DNA from: Acetobacteraceae bacterium
GTDB taxonomy: Bacteria; Pseudomonadota; Alphaproteobacteria; Acetobacterales; Acetobacteraceae
Length of the DNA: 6,979 nucleotides
Assembly: GCA_025356735.1 (NCBI GenBank)
Contig: JANXRT010000421.1
Coordinates: 1-6,979, forward strand
Direction of reading: 5' to 3'
In this document: positions 1 through 5,198 of the stretch, piece after piece
How positions within the stretch are numbered: the stretch's first letter is position 1
How the letters are laid out: the number at the start of each line of letters is the position of its first letter
Program-made: the position numbers and the translations under genes
The notes under the pieces: generated by a model
Told to the model about the DNA's origin: nothing
The model's input: the letters and a program-made list of their open reading frames with translations, nothing else
The model's database searches: none

Positions 1-83
1 AGCACCGGCTCGACCAGCCGGTCCAGCCAGTCCTGTCGCACCGCCAGATAGTGGCTTGGACCGGCCGCGGTGGTGGCGCTCAT
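1..83 (-). CDS. Probable amidohydrolase (TIM-barrel metal-dependent hydrolase), N-terminal fragment cut by window edge
   Basis: Only the first 27 codons are present; the gene continues past the left edge. The peptide contains HYLAVRQDWLDRLVEPVL. I recognise this as the leader that precedes the first metal-binding HxH strand in many 'amidohydrolase 2' proteins (pattern YLxVRxDWLxxxxExxLxP). No catalytic residue lies inside the window, so the family call is by resemblance only. The ATG at 83-81 has a strong ribosome binding site (GGGGGA, 5-6 bases upstream), much like the one before the monooxygenase gene. It lies 68 bases downstream of that gene on the same strand with no convincing terminator between, so co-transcription is likely. 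Related enzymes hydrolyse C-N bonds, lactones or C-C bonds, or decarboxylate aromatic acids. Which of these applies here cannot be told. Confidence 0.6.
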   Translation of the reverse strand, partial: MSATTAAGPSHYLAVRQDWLDRLVEPV

Positions 84-151
84 AGATTTCCCCCGTATTT
101 TTAACGTTGCGCCATCGTTGCCCGGCCCGCAGAAGCCCGCAAGCCCAGGCT

Positions 152-1705
152 TTAAGAAGGGTCCTCTGGGTTAAACCAGGTGTCGCCGGTCCAGCCGTGC
201 TCGTCGTAGTCGGCCATGCACCGATCCACCAGGTCGGTCATGCCCTTCATCTGGCCGCCCTTCTCGGCGCCGGTCAGCGCCTGGATGCGAACATCCTCCC
301 AGCCGCCGGCGTAGTTGCGCTCATACAATTCATGTCGGCCGCCGAACTCGGTGCCGACCGCGTCCCACAGCAGCTTCATCATCTTGATGCGCTCGACATG
401 GTCGATGCCGTGCGAACCGCGGACATACTGCTTCAGGTACGGCGCGATCTCGGGATTGCGGAGGTCCTTGACCGAGGACGGCAGGTAGATCAGCGCCGAG
501 GTCACGGTGCGCTCGACGATCTCCTTGATCCGCGGGTAGCAGTCCGGCGCGAACACCCGGTAGGACAAGGCCGCCTGCCGGTTCGGCGCCACCGCATCGC
601 CCTTCCACGGGTCCGGGTTGTGCGCCATCGTGTTCGACAGCGACCAGAACAGATGCCGCCAGGCCACCACCTCGCCGAGCATCGCCTGGTTGCCGCGCGC
701 CTCGTCGCCGCCGGTGGCGCGCAACGCCTTGGCCAGCAGGCCGCAGATGAAGTCCAGCTTCACCGCGAAACGCGTGCAGCCCTGGAACAGGAAGCCGTTG
801 AGAAAGCCCGATGCGGGAAAGAAGTTCAGGATGCGCGCCGGATCGCGGTAGATCAGCACGTCCTCCCACGGGATGAAGACGCGGTCGAGCACGAAGATCG
901 CGTCGTTCTCGTCGAACCGCGAGGATAGCGGATAGTCGAACGGCGAGCCGTTCCTCTGCGCCGCCTGCTCGTAGGAGGTGCGGCAGAACAATTTCAAGCC
1001 GGGCGCGTCGATCGGCACGATGAACATCAACGACATGTCGAGGTCCTCGGTCGCGGTCTTCGACGTCTGGCCCATGAAGTTGTAGTGCGTCAGCGCCGCC
1101 GAGGTCGCGACCACCTTTGCGCCCGAGACGATGATGCCGCCGGCGACCTCCTGATCGACCGAGACATAGACATCCTTGACCTGCTCGGCCGGCTTGTGGC
1201 GGTCGATCGGCGGATTGACGATGGCGTGGTTCATGAACGGCACCGTCTCCTGCGCCCGCTTGTACCAGCGCCGCGCGTTGTCGGCGTAGGGGCCGTAATA
1301 CTCCGGGTTGGCGCCGAGCGTGTTGGAGAACGCCGCCTTGTAGTCCGGCGTGCGGCCCATCCAGCCATAGGTCATGCGCGACCACTCGGCGATGGCGGCC
1401 TGGGCGCCGATCAGGTCCTCGCGGGAACGCGCGACGCGGAAGAACTTGTGGGTATAGCCGCCGGAGCCGGTGTCGGTCGGGCAGGTCAGGATGTCTTTCC
1501 GGGCCGGATCGTGTAGCGCGTCGTACAGCCTGGCGATCGAGCGCACCGAGTTGCGGAACGCCGGATGGAGGGTAACGTCGGCGACTCGCTCGCCGTCGAT
1601 ATAGACGCAGCGGCCGTCGCGCAGGCTGGCGATGTACTCGGCGCCATTATAGGGCCGGGCGACGCCGCCGATCGCGTCCTCGGGCTTCATCCGCACGACA
1701 TCCAT
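152..1705 (-). CDS. hpaB: 4-hydroxyphenylacetate 3-monooxygenase-type oxygenase component (HpaB family)
   Basis: This 517-residue protein matches the length and, from memory, the sequence of E. coli HpaB (520 aa) along its whole length. It shares MKPED near the start, HPAFRN (47-52), DTGSGGYTHKFFR (78-90), WMGRTPDY (115-122), NHAIVNPPIDRH (159-170), SGAKVVAT (194-201), YPLSSRFDENDAI (268-280), YLPSS (427-431) and EFGGRHELYE (473-482). The substrate-binding and catalytic residues known in this family (Arg, Tyr, His; R113/Y117/H155 in E. coli) correspond to R118, Y122 and H160 and are intact. The family uses FADH2 from a separate reductase and O2 to hydroxylate phenols ortho to the OH group, in the cytoplasm. 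No reductase (hpaC) is present in the window. The ATG at 1705 is chosen because AGGGGG lies five bases upstream; the inner Met6 has no such site. The neighbours are an amidohydrolase and dehydratases rather than homoprotocatechuate ring-cleavage genes, so the substrate may not be 4-hydroxyphenylacetate. Confidence 0.93.
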   Translation of the reverse strand: MDVVRMKPEDAIGGVARPYNGAEYIASLRDGRCVYIDGERVADVTLHPAFRNSVRSIARLYDALHDPARKDILTCPTDTGSGGYTHKFFRVARSREDLIGAQAAIAEWSRMTYGWMGRTPDYKAAFSNTLGANPEYYGPYADNARRWYKRAQETVPFMNHAIVNPPIDRHKPAEQVKDVYVSVDQEVAGGIIVSGAKVVATSAALTHYNFMGQTSKTATEDLDMSLMFIVPIDAPGLKLFCRTSYEQAAQRNGSPFDYPLSSRFDENDAIFVLDRVFIPWEDVLIYRDPARILNFFPASGFLNGFLFQGCTRFAVKLDFICGLLAKALRATGGDEARGNQAMLGEVVAWRHLFWSLSNTMAHNPDPWKGDAVAPNRQAALSYRVFAPDCYPRIKEIVERTVTSALIYLPSSVKDLRNPEIAPYLKQYVRGSHGIDHVERIKMMKLLWDAVGTEFGGRHELYERNYAGGWEDVRIQALTGAEKGGQMKGMTDLVDRCMADYDEHGWTGDTWFNPEDPS

Positions 1706-1859
1706 CTTTTCCCCCTTTGTCGCAGGCGGAGCAAAGGCTGCCCGTTCCTTGGGCGGCGGTCAAAGTCATTGTCGGCCCCGATTGCGCGGCGCTTGAGGTC
1801 TGCTACGTTTTGGCCGCAACCGGCGCCGATGCGTCAGGCAATGAAAATCGGAGGGCTTC
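1706..1859. promoter_or_regulatory. Divergent promoter region between the HpaB-type gene and the dehydratase operon
   Basis: These 154 bases separate two divergent transcription units and should hold both promoters. On the plus strand, CTACGT at 1803-1808 resembles an alphaproteobacterial -10 box, with ATTGCG at 1781-1786 as a weak -35 (spacing 16). On the minus strand, TTGACC (complement of 1758-1763) is a good -35, but no matching -10 lies 16-18 bases further on. I saw no convincing long inverted repeat for an operator. The ribosome binding sites of both genes lie at its two ends. The region role is well supported by gene orientation; the boxes are weak guesses. Confidence 0.45.
1850..1855 (+). 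promoter_or_regulatory. Ribosome binding site that fixes a TTG start
   Basis: GGAGGG lies four bases before the TTG at 1860. No in-frame ATG or GTG is near it, and the protein family alignment begins right there. The ATG at 1841 is out of frame with the dehydratase. This site is therefore the main reason for accepting TTG as the start codon. Confidence 0.75.
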
Positions 1860-2327
1860 TTGACCAAGATCACATTCCCCGTCGAGGCGACGCACATCAA
1901 GATGTTCGCGGCCTCGCTGTTCGACGAGAACCCGGTCTATCAGGGCGGTTCCAAGGAACTCGGCGTGGTCGCCCCGCCGACCTTCCCGCAGGCGGTGGCG
2001 CAGTTCGATCCGGAATACTTCCTGCGCCCGAAGCCCGGCGAGGCATGGTTCGGCTCCGCCAAGGGTCCGAGCGGCGTCGAGGGCAAGGCATCGTCGTCGG
2101 GCGGGCTGCACGCCGAGCAGCATTTCGAATACCACCGCAACCTCGTCGCCGGCGACGTGCTGACGGTCGAGACCATGCCCGGCAAGACCTGGGAGAAGGA
2201 AAGCAAGCGCGCGGGGAAGCTGATGTTCAGCGAGCGCATCACCGAATACCGCGACCAGAAGGGCGAGCTGGTGATCACCGCCCGCAGCGTCGGCGTGCGC
2301 ACCGAGCGCCCCGTGGCCCAAGGTTGA
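1860..2327 (+). CDS. FAS1-like/MaoC-type dehydratase, N-type subunit (hot-dog fold)
   Basis: A 155-residue protein with the features of the MaoC N-terminal/FAS1-like dehydratase family: an early helix segment (FAASLFDENPVYQ, 16-28), the APPTFP turn (38-43), LHAEQHFEYHRNLVAGDVLTV (84-104, the hot-dog sheet with its 'xxGDxL' turn), and a C-terminal strand ending RTERP. Such proteins form half of a two-subunit (R)-specific enoyl-CoA hydratase or 3-hydroxyacyl dehydratase, as in the mycobacterial HadA/HadB arrangement. The hydratase-2 motif is degenerate: FDENPVY (21-27) aligns with the partner's GDYNPLH, keeping the Asp (D22) but replacing the catalytic His by Tyr27. It is therefore likely a structural or substrate-binding subunit. 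It starts at TTG and ends 10 bases before the next gene, so the two are almost certainly one operon. The natural acyl-CoA substrate is unknown. Confidence 0.85.
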   Translation: MTKITFPVEATHIKMFAASLFDENPVYQGGSKELGVVAPPTFPQAVAQFDPEYFLRPKPGEAWFGSAKGPSGVEGKASSSGGLHAEQHFEYHRNLVAGDVLTVETMPGKTWEKESKRAGKLMFSERITEYRDQKGELVITARSVGVRTERPVAQG

Positions 2328-2337
2328 GGATAGCGAC

Positions 2338-2757
2338 ATGACACTCAAGGCAAGCGAGCTGAAGGTCGGCGCTACCCACAAGGAACGGGTGGCGAGCAAC
2401 CTGTCGCGCACTCAGCTGGTGCAGTACGCGGGCGCATCGGGCGACTACAACCCGCTGCACACCGACGAGGTCTATACCACCCAGGTCGCCGGCTACCCGA
2501 GCGTGTTCGCCCACGGCATGCTGACAATGGGCCTGACCGGCAAGATGCTGACCAACTTCGTCGGCGACGGCACCCTGACCAAGTTCGGTGTCCGCTTCAC
2601 CAACCAGGTCTGGCCCGGCGACACGCTGGACAGCACGGCGACGGTGACGGCGATCCGCGAGGAGGGCGGCCACAAGCTGGTCGACCTCACGGTCTCGACG
2701 GTCAACCAGGACGGCAAGGAAGTCGTCAGCGGCACGGCGACCGCCAAGCTCGATTGA
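2338..2757 (+). CDS. MaoC-family dehydratase/enoyl-CoA hydratase, catalytic subunit
   Basis: A 139-residue single hot-dog domain with the complete hydratase-2 signature YAGASGDYNPLHTDEVYTTQ (30-49). The catalytic pair is D36 and H41, with N38 between them. FAHGMLTMG (57-65) and FTNQVWPGDTL are further family hallmarks. The expected reaction is reversible syn hydration of a trans-2-enoyl-CoA, giving an (R)-3-hydroxyacyl-CoA, or a related dehydration, in the cytoplasm. The length is normal for the small-subunit type. GAGG lies 8 bases before the ATG, overlapping the stop region of the upstream dehydratase half, which fits coupled translation and an obligate heteromer. A GC-rich hairpin follows directly. 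A role together with the divergent HpaB-type gene, such as side-chain beta-oxidation or a thioester pathway for aromatic acids, is inferred from position only. Confidence 0.92.
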   Translation: MTLKASELKVGATHKERVASNLSRTQLVQYAGASGDYNPLHTDEVYTTQVAGYPSVFAHGMLTMGLTGKMLTNFVGDGTLTKFGVRFTNQVWPGDTLDSTATVTAIREEGGHKLVDLTVSTVNQDGKEVVSGTATAKLD

Positions 2758-2763
2758 TCGTAT

Positions 2764-2789
2764 GCGGGGCGGGGAAGGTCCTGCCCCGC
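2764..2789. terminator. GC-rich hairpin between convergent genes
   Basis: GCGGGGC (2764-2770) and GCCCCGC (2783-2789) form a perfect 7-bp stem around a 12-base loop. It begins 7 bases after the dehydratase stop and ends 4 bases before the stop codon of the convergent small-protein gene, so it is well placed as a bidirectional terminator. Neither side has a proper T-run, so intrinsic termination would be weak; it may instead stabilise mRNA ends. Confidence 0.5.
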
Positions 2790-2792
2790 GGC

Positions 2793-3194
2793 TCAGCGGT
2801 GTCGTTTGCGCAAGGTGGCCAGCATTTCGTCGGTGACCTCGGACGGCGAGCAAAGCGCGCGCTTGTGACTGGCGAGCACGGCCACCCGGCCGTGACAGGC
2901 CCGGCCTCGGCTGTCGGTGGCTTGATCCGGACAGGCACAAGCGCCATGAAAAGGGGCTTGGCTGTCATGCAGGATACGCTGACGTAGCCGGTCGTCCGAT
3001 AGGCGTTGCAGCGCCTGTGGAGCGGCATGAGGCAGGTTGTCGTCATGCGGCAGGGATTGCGGATGAGCCACAGGGGTGGTCAGCAGGAGGCCAGCTAGGA
3101 TGAAGCTTATCTGTGCTGCCGCTGAACGGCCCACAAGAATAGGCAATTGATGCCTTAGCATCATGGCAGATTGAAATTGGCTAAAACGAGACAT
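2793..3194 (-). CDS. Small probably exported four-cysteine protein, function unknown
   Basis: The 133-residue product has a hydrophobic stretch (AAAQISFILAGLLLTTPVAH, about residues 25-44) followed by small residues and PQS, like a signal peptide. A mature part of about 85 residues follows. Its core has spaced cysteines, CACP...C...C (C76, C78, C90, C105; pattern C-x-C-x11-C-x14-C), and ends with SPSEVTDEML. I recall small alphaproteobacterial hypothetical proteins with a similar layout (xCPCPYN..GxxCGxxSAY...LCY..DVT), which argues against this being a shadow ORF; no function is known to me. The start is uncertain: ATG 3194 has only a weak GGCGGT site. ATG 3164 or 3161 would give a more typical signal peptide, and a TTG at 3299 would overlap the glycosyltransferase. 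It follows the glycosyltransferase by 70 bases on the same strand. Local GC is clearly lower than in the neighbours. Confidence 0.62.
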   Translation of the reverse strand: MSRFSQFQSAMMLRHQLPILVGRSAAAQISFILAGLLLTTPVAHPQSLPHDDNLPHAAPQALQRLSDDRLRQRILHDSQAPFHGACACPDQATDSRGRACHGRVAVLASHKRALCSPSEVTDEMLATLRKRHR

Positions 3195-3264
3195 ACCGCC
3201 ATGCAAAGATGAAGCGGCTTCGTGATCCAGGCTCAATGCCGCTCTACCATGCGATGACGGATCA

Positions 3265-4260
3265 TCAGAACACGGAAGCCGGGATGGACAGGTAGGCAAT
3301 CCTCTTCATCTCCTTCCGCCCGCGAGCAACTGAATCGAGGATCAACCCGCAGGAGAAGCTCAGGAACGACAGCAGCATGAGACCGGTGGCCAACACCGCG
3401 GTCGGCAGCCGCAGCACGAGACCGGTGCGCATGAATTCGGTGAACACGGGCACGGTCAGAGCCAGGCTCGCCAGCAGCAGCACCAGTCCGGACAGAAAGA
3501 AGAACTGCAGCGGACGCTCCTCCTTAACCAGCACCATGATCGTGCGAAGTATGCGGAACCCATCCGAGAAGGTGTTGAGCTTGGACACCGACCCGGCCTG
3601 GCGGTCGCGGTAGGCCGTCGGCAACTCGCCGATCGGCATCTTCAGTTCCAGCGCGTGAACGGTGAACTCGGTCTCCGTCTCGAACCCGGCGGACAAAGCG
3701 GGAAACGACTTCACGAACCGGCGGCTGAACACCCGATAGCCCGACAGCATGTCGCTGACGCGGTTGCCGAATATCAGGCCAACCATGCCGGTCAGCATCC
3801 GGTTGCCCAGCACGTGGCCACGCCGATACGCGGCGGTGATCTCGGTGACGCGGGTGCCGGTGACCATATCCAGCCTGTCGCGTAGCAAAAGAGTTACCAT
3901 CTCGGGAGCGCTCGTCGCGTCGTAGGTGCCGTCACCGTCCACCAGAACGAATATGTCGGCTTCCACATCGGCGAAGGCCCGGCGGATCACGTTGCCCTTG
4001 CCCTGCAGCCGCTCCGTGCAGACCTGCGCGCCGGCGGCGCGTGCGATCGCCCCGGTGTCGTCGCCGGAGTTGTTGTCGAACACGTAGATCTCCGCGCGAG
4101 GCAGCGCCGCGCGAAAGTCGGACACCACGCGCCCGATCGCCACTGACTCGTTATAGCAAGGGATCAGCACGGCCAGCCGAGGCGAAAGTGCCTGACGCCG
4201 CCTAAAGCCTTCGTCATACCGGCTTGTCGGCTTGACGCTGAGGGTTTCAATCTCGTCCAT
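3265..4260 (-). CDS. Family 2 glycosyltransferase, polyprenol-phosphate sugar transferase type, membrane-anchored
   Basis: A 331-residue GT-A enzyme. It carries IPCYNE (33-38, nucleotide-sugar entry), DNNSGDDT (62-69), GKGNVIRRAF (87-96), the metal-binding DGDGTYD (108-114, DxD), DMLSGYRVFSRRF (170-182), FETETEF (191-197) and the acceptor-loop region YRDRQAGSVSKLN (217-229). Two hydrophobic segments (about 252-274 and 284-307) form a C-terminal membrane anchor, as in GtrB/DPM1-like enzymes. Such enzymes move a sugar from a nucleotide donor to undecaprenyl or dolichyl phosphate at the inner face of the cytoplasmic membrane, feeding surface glycan modification; the sugar cannot be told. ATG 4260 is chosen because GGGAGG lies ten bases upstream. 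ATG 4293 would add 11 residues but lacks a ribosome binding site. The gene starts 63 bases after the methyltransferase on the same strand. No flippase or acceptor transferase is visible nearby. Confidence 0.9.
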   Translation of the reverse strand: MDEIETLSVKPTSRYDEGFRRRQALSPRLAVLIPCYNESVAIGRVVSDFRAALPRAEIYVFDNNSGDDTGAIARAAGAQVCTERLQGKGNVIRRAFADVEADIFVLVDGDGTYDATSAPEMVTLLLRDRLDMVTGTRVTEITAAYRRGHVLGNRMLTGMVGLIFGNRVSDMLSGYRVFSRRFVKSFPALSAGFETETEFTVHALELKMPIGELPTAYRDRQAGSVSKLNTFSDGFRILRTIMVLVKEERPLQFFFLSGLVLLLASLALTVPVFTEFMRTGLVLRLPTAVLATGLMLLSFLSFSCGLILDSVARGRKEMKRIAYLSIPASVF

Positions 4261-4270
4261 TATTACCCGG

Positions 4271-4276
4271 CCTCCC
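4271..4276 (-). promoter_or_regulatory. Ribosome binding site deciding the glycosyltransferase start
   Basis: On the minus strand GGGAGG lies ten bases before the ATG at 4260. The alternative ATG at 4293 has no purine-rich site in the preceding 19 bases, so the shorter protein is preferred. The spacing is slightly long but usable. Confidence 0.55.
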
Positions 4277-4323
4277 ACCGGCGGTGCAGCCATCCAAACC
4301 AGCGCCGATGGATTTGCGACAGA

Positions 4324-5034
4324 TCAGTACTGCGCATGGCGACCCTCGCCCACGAGCAGAAACAGGTTGGAGCTGAAGGGTCCGAGGCGGATGCCCGTCA
4401 TTCCGATCCGAACCGACTTTCCGGCTGGCACGTCGATACTGAGTTGCCGGAGACGCCGGCGCGTCATCAAGATCAGGTTGGCCTCTTCCGCCCATTCCTG
4501 TTTTGCCAGCAGCCGACACGCAACACCGAAGGAGGAGTCCCGCCAATGCAGCACGGGAATTCCCGTGTGATGTTCAACGGGGAAAAAGCGATGGGGCACG
4601 GTGATGAAGGCAGTGCGGCCGACGCGCACCAGTTCCTCGACAAACCGCGACTGGGCCGCGGGGCTGCCGACATGTTCCAGCACCGCATTGCTGGTGACGA
4701 TATCGAACTGTCCGGTCTCGAAAGGCAATGGGCTATCCGGTTCGATCTGCCGATAGGCGACCTGCGGAAACTCGGCCTGGAACTCGTGGGCGACGCCGAG
4801 GCCGACTGCGGTCACGCGATGCAGATCCGGATACTTCCGCTCGATCAGATTGGCGGCGATGCCGACGACGTCGGAGACTCCGACATCCAGGATCGTGCTC
4901 TCCGGCGTTGGGCACGTATGCCGAACGAAATCGCGGTAAATGCCGTCTCGGGCGGCCAGAACAAGTCGCTCGGCTATCGAATTCGGCTTGGCGACTTGAT
5001 AATAGCGCTGATCAACAAGCTCCCCGGTGACCAT
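4324..5034 (-). CDS. Class I SAM-dependent methyltransferase, surface-glycan cluster type
   Basis: The 236-residue protein has a Rossmann methyltransferase core. Motif I is ILDVGVSDVVG (48-58), in which the usual DxGxGxG glycines are partly replaced. The acidic strand-2 region lies near residues 72-80. LPFETGQFDIVTSNAVLEHVGS (103-124) contains the motif IV-like FDIVxxNxVLEHV, and ITVPHRFFPVEHHTGIPVLHW (144-164) is a signature I associate with methyltransferases of polysaccharide or lipid-linked sugar clusters. It probably transfers a methyl group from SAM to a sugar, lipid or small molecule in the cytoplasm; the substrate is unknown. ATG 5034 is supported by GGAG seven bases upstream. It is the first gene of the minus-strand module, behind a probable promoter and a perfect inverted repeat, with the glycosyltransferase next. 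There are no membrane segments. Confidence 0.85.
   Translation of the reverse strand: MVTGELVDQRYYQVAKPNSIAERLVLAARDGIYRDFVRHTCPTPESTILDVGVSDVVGIAANLIERKYPDLHRVTAVGLGVAHEFQAEFPQVAYRQIEPDSPLPFETGQFDIVTSNAVLEHVGSPAAQSRFVEELVRVGRTAFITVPHRFFPVEHHTGIPVLHWRDSSFGVACRLLAKQEWAEEANLILMTRRRLRQLSIDVPAGKSVRIGMTGIRLGPFSSNLFLLVGEGRHAQY
4552..4567. repeat. 16-bp perfect palindrome inside the methyltransferase gene
   Basis: CACGGGAATTCCCGTG reads identically on both strands. On the coding (minus) strand it covers the codons for His-Thr-Gly-Ile-Pro-Val within the conserved segment HTGIPVLHW, so coding constraint plus GC bias may explain it. It lies well inside the gene, about 470 bases after the start, so a role in transcription initiation is unlikely. 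Confidence 0.8.
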
Positions 5035-5099
5035 CTTGCTTCTCCGTGTCCAGCTAGCCGTCGGTCGGCGGCCAATCGGTCATCGTTGCCATCGACGTA

Positions 5100-5129
5100 A
5101 TGTTAGACCCGACGAGTGGGCGGGATCAA
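5100..5129 (-). promoter_or_regulatory. Putative sigma-70-type promoter of the methyltransferase/glycosyltransferase module
   Basis: On the minus strand TTGATC (complement of 5124-5129) and TAACAT (complement of 5100-5105) are separated by 18 bases, a fair match to housekeeping -35 and -10 boxes. Transcription would begin roughly 55-60 bases before the methyltransferase ATG. The -35 lies inside the inverted repeat at 5123-5142. No competing candidate of similar quality was seen in this gap. Confidence 0.45.
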
Positions 5130-5142
5130 TTTCAATTGATCC
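5123..5142. repeat. Perfect inverted repeat, probable operator
   Basis: GGATCAAT-TTCA-ATTGATCC is an exact 8+8 dyad with a 4-base spacer, in an AT-rich patch of otherwise GC-rich DNA. ATCAATTT occurs at 5125-5132 and again at 5148-5155, a 23-base direct repeat that could be a second half-site. One arm overlaps the proposed -35 of the methyltransferase promoter, the classical place for a repressor site. No T-run follows it in the helicase reading direction, so it does not look like an intrinsic terminator for the helicase gene. Confidence 0.75.
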
Positions 5143-5198
5143 ACAATATCAATTTGCACGTTCCAGAGAAAGGACAATTTTACGTCGTTCGCCGGCTG

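Noticed and set aside
107..1516. Long plus-strand reading frames (107-928 and 1085-1516) and a second minus-strand frame (330-1385) across the HpaB-type gene
   Set aside because: Their translations are rich in Arg/Ala/Gly/Val with no recognisable motif, and they lie opposite or out of frame with a full-length conserved enzyme; they are composition shadows in GC-rich DNA.
1725..1745. Possible sigma-54 promoter upstream of the HpaB-type gene (GGGCAGCCTTTGC on the minus strand)
   Set aside because: The GG-to-GC distance is two bases shorter than sigma-54 promoters require, and that spacing is strict.
1803..2940. Reading frames antisense to the dehydratase genes (1803-2411, 1940-2344, 2275-2940 minus) and a 1565-2341 plus frame
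   Set aside because: No domain signature, low-complexity Arg-rich translations, and overlap with two well-supported hot-dog proteins.
2754..2987. Plus-strand frame of 77 residues after the dehydratase operon
   Set aside because: It starts inside the dehydratase stop region, runs through the hairpin and is antisense to the small cysteine protein, whose cysteine pattern is more convincing.
3265..3299. TTG start at 3299 for the small cysteine protein, overlapping the glycosyltransferase
   Set aside because: An AGAGGA sequence lies upstream, but the added 35 residues would place the hydrophobic export segment around residue 60, unlike a signal peptide; a start at 3194 or 3164/3161 fits better.
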